From contig JAFEVB010000002.1 in NCBI GenBank assembly GCA_032629725.1, forward strand, positions 2,790,001 to 2,854,000: a stretch of DNA of 64,000 bases. The letters run 5' to 3'. This DNA comes from Gremmenia infestans (taxonomy: Eukaryota > Ascomycota > Leotiomycetes > Helotiales > Hamatocanthoscyphaceae). Shown piece by piece: positions 33,828 to 43,553 of this stretch. The notes under the pieces were generated by a model. That model worked only from the letters and a program-made list of their open reading frames with translations. It ran no database searches and had not been told where the DNA came from. Numbering within the stretch: the first letter of the stretch is position 1; every line of letters begins with the position of its first letter. A program made the translations under genes and the position numbers.

Positions 33828-34352
33828 TGTGGCAGTCCAGTGTTTGCGGATCGATATTATGCATTTCCTGTTCTTTCTGTAAGTCGCGTCGCTTCGCTCG
33901 CGCTCGCGTCAAACACATATTGGCTCTCGATAAAGTTGATTATGTAAGCTATCGATAAGGAGCTGGAGAGAGAGGTCAACGGCCAACGTCAACTACCTAC
34001 CCCGTCTTGTCTACTTTGTCCACTTCATAATGAACACCTTTTTTATTTGAGATCGATATGCTATGTCGATATATAAAGATTTTCTCCGTATGCGCTATAA
34101 ATATTACATCATCTAATTCAGGTTTGAATAGTATCAAGTTTGCTTCTGAAATAGAGCAGAACTTAGGCAAATGTTATCGATCCTGAGCGTCTCCTGTCAA
34201 AAGGAACGACTGGCAACGCTTCCTTACCGCCACCACGGAGGAGGTACGAAAATGTTATTGCTTGGAATATCTTTAGCGTCGGTAAATGACAGTGACCCCA
34301 TCTTTGAACATAGATCTTCTCCTACACACACTTACGCTCGCTAAAAGCGTTC
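33828..34352. promoter_or_regulatory. Dpb11-side promoter with TCGCGT cluster; 3' region of Trk gene
   Basis: This is 525 bp. Near the Dpb11-like start are TCGCGT at 33884-33889, TCGCGC at 33898-33903 and TCGCGT at 33904-33909. These match the CGCG core bound by MBF-type G1/S regulators. The rest of the interval, toward the Trk stop codon, shows nothing notable. Confidence 0.4.
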
Positions 34353-36355
34353 TCATTTGTCTAAGGCTCCAGACACGAAATTATCGCCTCCCGTTTCCGA
34401 TTCCTCCGTTTTCGTCTTGACTGACTCCTCTTCTATCTGGTCTGAAGGTCTAGTCGAGAATGGTGGCCTGGACTCCAGGGCTGCATCTACCAAAGAGAAA
34501 CGGGTTCGTATCTCGTGGTCCTGTTGTTCCATTTCTCCGGGAACATCTTGAGGAAGTTGAACGGCTTGATCGATTGCAACGGGGAGTCCTCGATGACGAC
34601 CTCGCAGCATAGCCAGGCATAGGATGAGCTTCGACGCAATATGAAACTCGCCACAAAGGGAGTAAGCTTGATCTTGTAGACCGGTGGATAAACCCACACC
34701 AGCATAAGCGCTGACGCTTTCAAAGAGGATGTTGAAGGCGGAAAAGGTAGTGGGATCTCTGTCGAAACTACCCGTCTCGATCCAGAGTATGAGGATAGCA
34801 GTCGCTATTGGGAACCAGATATCGTGCCCAAGTTGCTTTCGTACTTCTTGTTGCAAATAGTATGCTCTCGTCCTCGGCGCATGGGATATAACAGTGTCTT
34901 CATCGCCATAATTTGGACCGGAGAACATTTCAGATTTCTCTGGCAGTAATTCGTTTGCATAAATGCCGAGGGAACGTTCTTCGTATACATTGGAACTCCG
35001 CATCGCAAAAACAACTGGGTAGACTGAGACGAACATCATGGCTAAGTATAGAGCTTGCATTCCAATGCGGAGGGAAGAGATCGGTATCACATCAAACCCG
35101 GCCGTCCGTGTTACGACGGTTTGGAAGTAGGCATCTAGGAACTGGATATGCGGTGGAAGAGTATCAAGGGCAGGATTGTTCTTATTTAAAAAGTGAAATG
35201 CTATCCCTTCGAGTCCATTGATGAGAACGAAGATGACGACTAAAATCCAGGTATGTAGAGACGGAAACAAATATATATAAAGTCGTCTTGGGTATTTTAA
35301 AATGAAAGTGATGGTTTCCCGCCATTCTTGGAAATGATTGTTGGCTGGTAAAACTTTGAGAGCAGACCAAAGCAAACCACGGAAGACAATTGGGAATGCT
35401 AGGTTTCCGGCTAGGGCAAGAACCGACGACGAGACCAGTACCAAGAAGGAAGTTGAGAAGGGTACCATGTTCAAATCTAGCAAGGATAAACCACAGTTGT
35501 TGAAAGCACTCGAAGAGAGAAAGATTCCCAGCCACCTGAAAAGTAGTGTCAGCTAGACGTTTTGTAAAGCAAAGTGTTCTTACAATGGGCTCACGCCGTT
35601 GGAGAGAGCAACATCCGACTTATTGAATATCATATATAGAGCTAGTATGAAGACCCCGATGATATGACATAATAACAGATAACCAGGGACGAGATACAAT
35701 AGCATTTTAAGTGCTTTGTATTCAATGCTGCCAAGCTTATTCCAATCCTCGCGCGAGAGGTCATGGAACTGGGAATTACGGCCTAGCGACGACTTTAGGA
35801 CGTTTAGAAACTTCCGAAAGGCAAAGGGGGGTTTTTTGTAGGTAGGTGTATCGGTGGTCTGCATCTGAGCGCTTTTTACTCTGACATGGGTACTATCTTG
35901 CATTTTGTTTTAGCGGTAATATATTATTTCATGAGCGAATAAGATTTACCTGGAGTTGGGGCCCTTGTGGCATCATTGATGTCCCTAAACTTCTTATGAA
36001 AAGCCTTTTTCCTGATGTATAGAACAAAAACGCTGACTGAGATGGGGTTTCCGAGTATTGTCAGGAAGTAAAGAACGACTTGTTGACAAGTGTTCAAGGT
36101 GCTTAGGTTGAGTGTATTTAGCCCTGTAAGTGACATAGCTGAAATCACCATGAAAAGGCTATCGACATATAATATCGAGCCATTGGGAGTGGACACAGAC
36201 CAAAAAAGGACAGAAGATAGTAGACAGGTAAGTAGGTAATATATCCAATGGAATATAATGAAGTTGCCACTTTTGATGCAACGCGAAAACCACCAGTACA
36301 TTATACTAGGAAGGGCTTTGATGGGCCTCAAAGCCGTGGAAATATATGGAATCAT
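34353..36355 (-). CDS. Trk-type potassium transporter
   Basis: Plasma-membrane K+ (or Na+) uptake protein of the fungal Trk/HKT family with four M1-P-M2 units. Exons read as 35950-36355, 35584-35896 and 34353-35535 (introns 53 and 48 nt), giving 633 residues. The four pore loops can be read in order: SLTGLNTLNL (A), SAFNNCGLSLLD (B, spanning the second junction), TRTAGFDVI (C) and SAYAGVGLSTG (D). The filter Gly is present in each. The C-terminal hallmark LRGRHRGLPVAIDQAV follows the last helix, then a 60-residue acidic Ser/Thr-rich cytosolic tail. The long cytosolic loop seen in yeast Trk1 between units A and B is short here (about 60 residues). Loop D has AYAGVG where many fungal homologues have AYGTVG. 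The start Met opens MIPYISTALRPIKALPS. Confidence 0.9.
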
Positions 36356-37477
36356 TGCTTCGAGGGGCTGGCTAAAACGCCGAAGGTCGCTTCAAATGAA
36401 TGGAATCTTTTTCTGGTTGCTTTGGATAGAACTTGGCCGTCTATGCGTCGACTTTGAAGACGAAGTAAAATAGGAGTCAGACTTCTATTAAACAACAGGT
36501 CTAACGCTATAGCTTCAGGAAACCATAAACTCGTCATTTCTATCATCGCTGTGCAAGTCGAATACCTGGCTAAGGAAAACCGTTCTAGAACTTACACTGT
36601 TAAAAGCCTTGTTGCATTCTGAAGTCTCACATAGAACATTTACCCAGTACATTGATTATACAAGCTAGCTATCATATACTTCGGCAGGGTCCTCAATTAT
36701 GAAAAAAACATTGAAACGAATCGCCATTCTAAAGGTTCGCATAGCAGGACACATAGAGCATCGAGCCCAAATTCGGAATGTGTATTTGACATTGAAAAAA
36801 CAGGCACCTACCTGAAGGCTAGAAGCCGCTGCCGTATTTTGTGACCTGAATGAAATACAAAAATGTAGATCGACGTAGCAAATGACGCCAGAAATGACGC
36901 CAGATACTCGACTGAAGAAAGAGATATCACATCTAGATATGATAGAATTGGTACTTAGTTGTACATAAATGACGACTTTAAAGGAAGGCAAGTGAACCCA
37001 TACTACAATGGCTGCCGATCGGAGAACCAATCCGTACGACGCAATAGTACACAGAATGAAGGTTGCCTAGGATAATGGTTGTATAAAGTTTTCCGGGTTT
37101 AAAGATGAGAAGAATACCAGTGTATATGCAGTTGGCTCAAAATGAAGAAGTAAGAAGCTGTATATTCGCGGGTCTGTTATATGTTTCATAAAGAATAGAT
37201 TATACTACTAAACTATTAGAAAAAGAATTAGGCGTGAGCCATCTTATACTATATTTGGAATCTAATCACTATTAGATACTCAGCGTATAAAATGATAGGA
37301 ATGAGATGTAGTAAATATCATAGCAAATCGACTAATATATGCGCATTTATATGCGCATGTCTTTTTAATATAAGAGTCGTAGGACGTGAAAAGTATATAT
37401 ATTTGAACAGAAATGATGGTGGAGAATTATTTATTAGAACGCTATACGGTTCGCTTAAAGGGTCGTGATAACTACCT

Positions 37478-37504
37478 TACCTACCTAGATATCTCAGGTA
37501 GGTA
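37478..37504. repeat. 27-bp imperfect palindrome (TACCTACCT ... AGGTAGGTA)
   Basis: Nine-bp perfect arms flank AGATATCTC, itself almost self-complementary, so nearly the whole element can fold back. It lies in AT-rich non-coding DNA 300 bp from the tRNA. Confidence 0.6.
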
Positions 37505-37814
37505 TAACTAGAAGAGTCACCCTCTTCACGTCGAGTTTATTGCGCCTAGCATAAAGAAGACGTACGTTGTAAAAGAAAACGCCGATTTCGCTTAACAAAA
37601 CCCACTACCAAATACCCACAAGGAGAAAATCGAGTACAGAGGACGCCTGGATAAAGAAAACGGTTGAAACTATCTATACATAGCTTATATATATATTTAA
37701 AAAAAATAGAATTATATTCATTAGAAGCTAAAAAATGAAATCCGACACCCTATTAATTTTTAGCCTAATCAAAGAATCCAAAAGACTTATAAAAGGCAAA
37801 AAGGGCATTTTTAG

Positions 37815-37916
37815 CGTCAACGGCAGGATTTGAACCTACGCGACCGAAGTCATATGATATCTAGTTTCCTGTAAGAATATTCGAGTCATACCCATTAACC
37901 ACTCTGGCACGTTGAC
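37815..37916 (-). tRNA. tRNA-Ser (anticodon CGA) with a 21-nt intron
   Basis: Read on the minus strand the acceptor stem GTCAACG pairs with CGTTGAC over 7 bp and is followed by discriminator G, as in serine tRNAs. The D arm (CCA...TGG), the anticodon stem (TATGA/TCATA), a long variable arm (GAC-TTCG-GTC) and the T arm (GTAGG TTCAAAT CCTGC) all form. The anticodon loop starts C-T-C-G-A-A, giving anticodon CGA for codon UCG. A 21-nt intron sits one base 3' of the anticodon, the standard position for nuclear pre-tRNAs. The long variable arm and the discriminator base fit serine and exclude leucine (which has A). Confidence 0.88.
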
Positions 37917-38360
37917 AAATTTTGAGAGATTTTGTTATCAAATATCCTTATTTCGTCATATTCGAAAATCAATAAGTATACATCACTACGTTCCTGCTAA
38001 TTATATTTTCTTTTTGGAAATGTATCGAACTTTTTCGTCCACATATCAGACTTCACCAACCTCTCACCTATTTCTTCAATGCTAAGGTATCAGACATAAG
38101 GATTAACCACTTTTATGTTAATGTCAATATATTGAACTAATGTGGGGGGCGGCGGGGCTTGATGCAAACCACCCGGACCGGATCATTATTGTTCCATCGA
38201 GCTGTCATTGATTGACATTGACTTCAAAATAATTTCAAAAGTCAAACTCCAATATCTCCCGCTGCAATGACTCACAAATCCGAATTTCAATAAGATGGTT
38301 CGACAATAACGAATCCCAAGCTTCTTCTTGGGACCATCACATCCCTTATGAAACAGCAAA

Positions 38361-38930
38361 ATGTCAACTACAACACCACAGCCTCCGTCGTCTATCGACT
38401 ACGCAAAGCTCAACCATAACCTTGCCATAGCAACTGTTATCATCTGCCCCGCGCTCATTCTCCTCCCGCCACGAAAATTAGATTTCTACACATTTACCCT
38501 CCTTTCCACCACTCTCCTCGGCGGCAACCAGCTGGCACAGGATTATACGGGGCGCAGTCTTGTCGTACGAGTACATGGAGCCGTTGAGCAGCTGAAGGAA
38601 GACTCGTTAAGGAAGAAGGAGGAAAGGCAGAAGTTGCGACAGCAGATTATGGATCAGGATAGAGAGGCATTAGTGGGGAAGATAAATCTGAATATCGAAG
38701 GGGGTAAAAGTGGTGTGTTGGAGGAAGTAAGGAGGAAACAAGACGAGGCTGGAAAGGCGCAGTGGAAGGTGGAGCGGGATAAGAGAGAGAAAGAAGCGGC
38801 CGAGGATGGGCGAGGCTATGGGGATTTGATTATGGATCAGGTTTGGGAGGTATGGAATTGGAGGAAGAAGACATCGGATGCTGATGAGGACGGGAATATA
38901 GACGAAGAGAAGAAAGATGGGAAACGATGA
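38361..38930 (+). CDS. Small fungal membrane protein with charged coiled-coil tail
   Basis: Conserved-looking Pezizomycotina protein of 189 residues, uninterrupted. Residues about 17-60 hold two hydrophobic segments (NLAIATVIICPALILLPP and FYTFTLLSTTLLGGNQLA) flanking a short loop with PPRKLD. The rest is a highly charged, probably helical tail (QLKEDSLRKKEERQKLRQQI and more). Similar short proteins are often labelled rhomboid family membrane protein in fungal annotations, but I see no rhomboid GxSG or catalytic His. The charged tail may lie at the membrane surface. Function unknown; existence of the gene is supported by a clean start and stop and strongly coding-like composition. Confidence 0.7.
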   Translation: MSTTTPQPPSSIDYAKLNHNLAIATVIICPALILLPPRKLDFYTFTLLSTTLLGGNQLAQDYTGRSLVVRVHGAVEQLKEDSLRKKEERQKLRQQIMDQDREALVGKINLNIEGGKSGVLEEVRRKQDEAGKAQWKVERDKREKEAAEDGRGYGDLIMDQVWEVWNWRKKTSDADEDGNIDEEKKDGKR

Positions 38931-39734
38931 CAAATATATATGGGGCATTGTACGACTTTATATAATGGGTTTTGTAAGAAGCAATGGGACGGACGGCTCA
39001 GACCTACGAAGATAATCACGAAGATAATCACGAGCGTCAGCTTTTAGCAATGCTGGATTAGCGACTCACTGAACTCTACCCAGTCGGAGTGACATAGATA
39101 GTTGTTAGGTGGATGTGGGAAAGAAGTATTGTACGAAGTACTGTATATATTAGCATATTTAGAAGACTTTAATCTCTAAATCATCAAGCTATGCTTGACT
39201 TAGGCAAGGTGTTATAGGCACTAGTTTTGTCCACCCTTGTATTTATTATATTGTAAAGATTAGTCATACCTCATGGACTGCAAATAATAAGTATAAGCAG
39301 CCCAGTGTTATTACTATCTCTGATGCTCCTGCACTTCAAGCGTCTTTTTGATTGGTTATCCGTAAACTATTAGTCCCTCTCGCTCTTCAATGCTTTGAGC
39401 TGAATCGCAGGACAGCGCCGTAAGAGGTAGGTCTATACTTGGATGTTCAACACTCTTTCAGTATTCTCATGTAACATCATATGTATGTAGGTTCTCGAAA
39501 TATGAAAGAAGACAGACGCTTTAGCTCTTCCTTGAACCGTTCTCTAATCTTTCTGGGAGTTTTTAAGCGAGCCCCTTTAAAATGTTCCGGAGATTTAGTG
39601 CATTTTTCTGAAAGCTCCCACTTAATATCACAACTGAAAGTTTGTAGACGAAGAATCATGTAGACTATTTATATTTGTTTTAGACACCAACAATGCAATA
39701 TCATACGTACTCCACCCTTATAAAACTTATGGTA
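38931..39734. other. Convergent 3' intergenic region
   Basis: This is 804 bp between convergent gene ends. The complementary 60-codon frames at about 39480-39660 are mirror images of each other and not coding. I see nothing else. Confidence 0.45.
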
Positions 39735-41264
39735 TTATGTACTCTTTCCCTTCCGAACCTTCTTTACGCTCTCATCACCACCCTCTCCACTACTCCGTCT
39801 CCGCTTCTTCTTCGCCTTCTCAGCTGCCTTTTCAGCTTCTTTGGCTGCAATTCCTGCGTCGACTTCTGCTTGAAGCTTCCTTTGGACTTCAGCGAAATCA
39901 ACATTGGAGGCCGGTGCTTCCTGCTCGGTGACTTCTATGACGGTGGTGGATTTGTGTTTCTTGGATTTCTTGGACTCGGTATCGGCGTCTGAGTGTGAGC
40001 GTTTTTTGGACTTCTTCGGTGGCTCTGTAGCTGGTTCCGACTCAGACGTGACGACCGCTTCATTCTTAGACTTCTTGCTCTTCTTGGCTTCGGCGTCCTC
40101 GTCTCTGCTTCGCTTCTTGCTCTTCTTCTCGCCGTTCTGGGCTGCTGGCTCTTTGGCTTTAGGTTCTGGCTCTGACAGAACGGTTTCTTCTACAACTTTC
40201 TCCTTTTTAGCCTTCTTGCTCTTTTTGGCCTCGCCAACCCCACCCTCCTCCGATCGCTTCTTGCTTTTCTTCAAGGCTGATAGTGAGGGCTTCTCCAGGC
40301 CTTTCATAGGCATAGGTTCCGTATCAACAACGAAGTATGGGTTCGATTCCACAACAGGAACAGCCTTTTTCTCGGTCGTGGTCTCTTCTTCCTTGTCCGA
40401 AACGGAGGCTTTCCTGCCGTTATTCACAGACTCCTGATTCTCGTTTTCCACCTCGCTGTCTGAACTTGAGTCCAAGTCGCTGCTATCCAAAGACAGATCC
40501 GAGTCTTCGCTATCGCTGTCGCTGTCGCTGCCACTGTCGCTGCCGCTGCTTGAGCTCGAGACATCCTCCATCTCACTACCCCCCTCACTATCGATCTTCG
40601 TGCCATTCTGTTCAGGCTCCTGGCTATTGAATCCCAACGCCTCAGCCCTCTCCGCAAGCTTCGGACCCAACGGCTCGAAGTTCGTGCCTGCAACACCCAA
40701 GCCCTTCTTGTCGCGCAGGTATTTCGCAGGCAGAATCCCCTTTGCCGCCTCCCTCTCCTGCGCTAGAATCTCTCTCGCGCGATCCATCATTCCACAAATC
40801 CGCCTCCAATTGCCCCTCGCTCCCAACTCCCACTCTAACCTCTCCTGCTCCTCCATCTCGACCATCTCAGACTTCATACTCTGCATGACCCGATCCAACT
40901 TCCTGATATGCGCTTCTGTAACACCTAAACTCTTCTTGAATAGCGCAGGCCATTTGGCATGTTGTGGGGACTTGGTGAATGGTTTGGGGTGTCCGGTGGG
41001 AATGGGAAAGGATGCTGGGCCTGGAGCGTTTGTATTCTTCTCTTTGAGTGCGCGCTTCTTGATAGCTTTGAGAGAGGGGCCTTTGGGGGTAGGTTTCGTG
41101 ATTCCTGTAAGGGCTGTCGATTCTATTTGTAATTTTAGTTGGAGGGGAAAGCTTTGAACAGGGAGAAAGGACGAACCTCGAGCTGCGCGTTTTGCATCTT
41201 TTTTCGCGGATTTGACGGCTGTTTTTTCGGCGCGCTTGACGGCTTTACCTTTGCCTTTTCCCAT
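39735..41264 (-). CDS. Lys/Ser/acidic-rich nucleolar-type protein, unrecognised
   Basis: No characterised family recognised. The frame is open for 509 residues. A 63-nt in-phase segment (41114-41176, donor GTTCGT, acceptor CGACAG) may be an intron, giving 488 residues with the junction KRAAR-ALTGITKP; both forms stay in frame, so transcripts must decide. The basic N-terminus (MGKGKGKAVKRAEKTAVKSA) is followed by a helical core (SLGVTEAHIRKLDRVMQSM, EWELGARGNWRRICGMMDRAREIL, PAKYLRDKKGLGV). Then come an acidic Ser/Asp tract and repeated KKSKK clusters alternating with Glu. This layout is typical of nucleolar ribosome-biogenesis factors, but that is inference from composition only. Confidence 0.72.
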   Translation of the reverse strand: MGKGKGKAVKRAEKTAVKSAKKDAKRAARGSSFLPVQSFPLQLKLQIESTALTGITKPTPKGPSLKAIKKRALKEKNTNAPGPASFPIPTGHPKPFTKSPQHAKWPALFKKSLGVTEAHIRKLDRVMQSMKSEMVEMEEQERLEWELGARGNWRRICGMMDRAREILAQEREAAKGILPAKYLRDKKGLGVAGTNFEPLGPKLAERAEALGFNSQEPEQNGTKIDSEGGSEMEDVSSSSSGSDSGSDSDSDSEDSDLSLDSSDLDSSSDSEVENENQESVNNGRKASVSDKEEETTTEKKAVPVVESNPYFVVDTEPMPMKGLEKPSLSALKKSKKRSEEGGVGEAKKSKKAKKEKVVEETVLSEPEPKAKEPAAQNGEKKSKKRSRDEDAEAKKSKKSKNEAVVTSESEPATEPPKKSKKRSHSDADTESKKSKKHKSTTVIEVTEQEAPASNVDFAEVQRKLQAEVDAGIAAKEAEKAAEKAKKKRRRSSGEGGDESVKKVRKGKST

Positions 41265-41785
41265 CTTGAATTAATGTTGCGGGAATTGGGGCATAAACTT
41301 GTCTTCGGTTTCTTCGGGAAAGCTGGGTTGCGCAGAGCAAGAAGCTGTATTGGATTTAAGAAAATTATTTCAAAGATGCGCTCGTTAGCGCGAGGCTGGG
41401 GAATTTTAAAAAGAAGGCTGAGGTCAATGACGAAACATGCATTGACTTATGAAAATGGAATTGAAAGTTGCTAGACTTCGTGAAAGAACGAGTTTATGAA
41501 TGGATATTTGACCTTTGACGATGTGTTATAAATGAAAGTTATGTTGGTTGGAGACCAGAAAGTGCCTGAACTGCGGCACCAATACACTCGCAAATATTGG
41601 AATATATAATTTCCAAGCATTCTCATAGATCGAGATTAAATTAAATTGGTATATTTGGTGTCCATAGATAACTACCATTTAGTATTCCTGTTAAAAGTGC
41701 ATTTTGACTCCATCGCTATGCAGCCCTTTAAATCCTTTTGTCTCAAGCCGTCACCTAGTCTATAACCACGCATCCAGAGTCTTCA
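41265..41785. other. Intergenic
   Basis: This is 521 bp between two minus-strand genes. I see no gene or repeat. Confidence 0.4.
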
Positions 41786-43553
41786 TTACGCTTCATATAA
41801 CTTCGCCATGGATTCCCAAGTATCAAAAACACTCCGCTTACTTGTAGTATTTGAGGTCGTCAACTGAATGTTGCCAACATCGCACCAATTTTTTATAGGC
41901 TAAAATCATTAGCAGATGGTCTCACATGGGGCGGAAATAACTTACCAAGCAACTCAAGTACTTGCACCATCCACATGTCTTCTTGTAGATGTAGAAGTTG
42001 TTGAGCAAGAGAATAAAGACGACAAGCACGAAAACCAGCATCGCAACTCGAACAAGCCACCAAGCCCACCATGCCGGCTTCCGGCCCTTAAAGAATCCCA
42101 TTGGTGCCTTTGCAAACCCGACAACTCCTGTATTATCTCGATCGCCATCTGCCTTCGACTGGTTCACAGGTGTATATGGAGGGTCCTGGCCAATACGTTT
42201 TTGTAAAGACGCAGGAGAACGTAGAAGGCAAACTCCGAGCACCAGGCCCATAAAAAATCCACCGATATGGGAGAAATTATCGAGACCAGGCAATAGACCT
42301 AGCACAAATGATATAACAACGTCAAGCAAGATGAACGCAAGATCCACCCATGGCGATTTTCGGTCACTCCAGTTATAAAGAAGATCCAGAAGCGTTAGGG
42401 CTAGGATACCAAACAAAGCGCCTGAAGCACCAGTCGACGCAATTCCAGGAGCTGCAAAATTACCACCCAAGACGAACCCGAATATACCACTTGCGACGTA
42501 GACCAAGAAGAATCTAATCGGCCCAATGAGAATTTCTATCTCTCGACCTAGCGTCATTTGCAACAACATGTTGAAGCCGATATGGATGATTCCGGCGTGC
42601 ATGAACATAGGGATTATGAAACGGAACCATTGATCAGGCTCTGGCTTTTGATTGAAAGATCCAGACGAATAATTGGGTTCGGGCACGCCACTGAACCCAC
42701 AAAGTTGACTCAGGGAACAGTCACCACTATTCGTTGTGGAATTGGGGCAGGGCCATGTGAAGGATTCGGAAGCGTCCTGCACACCGTGAACATTGTGCAT
42801 ACAAGGCATATACCGAGCTCCCATATTGATTAAAACAAAAGGCGATGGTCCTATCATAGGGTTGAAAGAGGGGTGGATTTCGATGGGTGATCCTGTAAGT
42901 TGAGCTAATGGAGGTTAGTACTACAAGCCTTCGATAGCCTTCTCGAGAAACATACCATTCTTCACAATCTCTACAATAAAAACGATAACTTGGACGAGTG
43001 TAAATGTGTAGACAACGAACGGAATTCTTCCTTTCTTCTTCAGGAAATTCAAACCACTCTTTCGATTCGCTCTTCCTTCCTCAACGGGGTATTGTTGGTT
43101 GTATTGGTTCGAATTTTGGTTATTCAAATGACTAGGCGCTCCCGGATCCCCTGCATCGTAGACATGGTCTGTACTGGCACCTTGCGCGGGAAGAGCTGTG
43201 TGATCTCGTAGTGGGATATCGTCTCTAAATGAATTGGTCGAATCCATATGCCCTCCACCTCCTTGTCCATAGTATCTTGAATCTGCCCCTAATGTACTCT
43301 GACTGTCGTTGCCGTACCGCTGGGCCGTTCCACCCATGGGGTATACATGGTCGTCGAAGGGTGCCTCGAAGGGTGACACTGGTGATATCTCTGTTGGTCT
43401 CGCGGTTTGCGGTCGTGATGGAGGTTGCGATGTATATGGAGGTAGAGATGTCGAGGACGGTGCTTGTGGGGAATTGTAGTTCTGGTACTGAGGTTGAGGT
43501 GTATGCCTATCCTCATGGTTTAAAGAAGGATTATAGTAGTCGTTGGCTGCCAT
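41786..43553 (-). CDS. Rhomboid-family intramembrane serine protease
   Basis: Polytopic membrane protease (peptidase family S54) that cuts transmembrane substrates. Exons read as 42956-43553, 41946-42892 and 41786-41899 (introns 63 and 46 nt), giving 552 residues. The N-terminal 170 residues are a Pro/Gln/Ser-rich cytosolic region. The first helix is FVVYTFTLVQVIVFIVEIV, followed across the junction by the conserved GSPIEIHPSFNPMIGPSP loop. The catalytic Ser is Ser356 in STGASGALFG and the catalytic His is His408 in FSHIGG, so it should be active. The HAGIIHIGFNMLLQ helix is also typical. The C-terminus has a Cys-rich segment (CGWCKYLSCL then NWCDVGN) shared with other fungal secretory-pathway rhomboids. 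The short last exon was recognised from that conserved C-terminal segment. Confidence 0.92.

Larger units (their letters stand above)
36356..38360. other. Long AT-rich intergenic region containing a tRNA
   Basis: This is 2 kb between the Trk start and the small membrane-protein gene. The part 37050-37800 is very A/T-rich and could be an eroded (RIP-like) repeat relic, though no transposon protein is recognisable. It holds a near-palindromic CTACCT hairpin (37478-37504) and the tRNA-Ser gene (37815-37916). The 121-codon open frame at 36665-37030 has no domain and is probably accidental. Confidence 0.5.

Noticed and set aside
36665..37030. 121-codon minus-strand frame upstream of the Trk gene
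   Set aside because: No domain, no splice link to the Trk gene whose own start is family-typical, and irregular composition.
37050..37800. Possible RIP-degraded transposon
   Set aside because: The block is AT-rich, but no transposase, reverse transcriptase, long terminal repeat or target duplication can be read. Kept only as AT-rich spacer.
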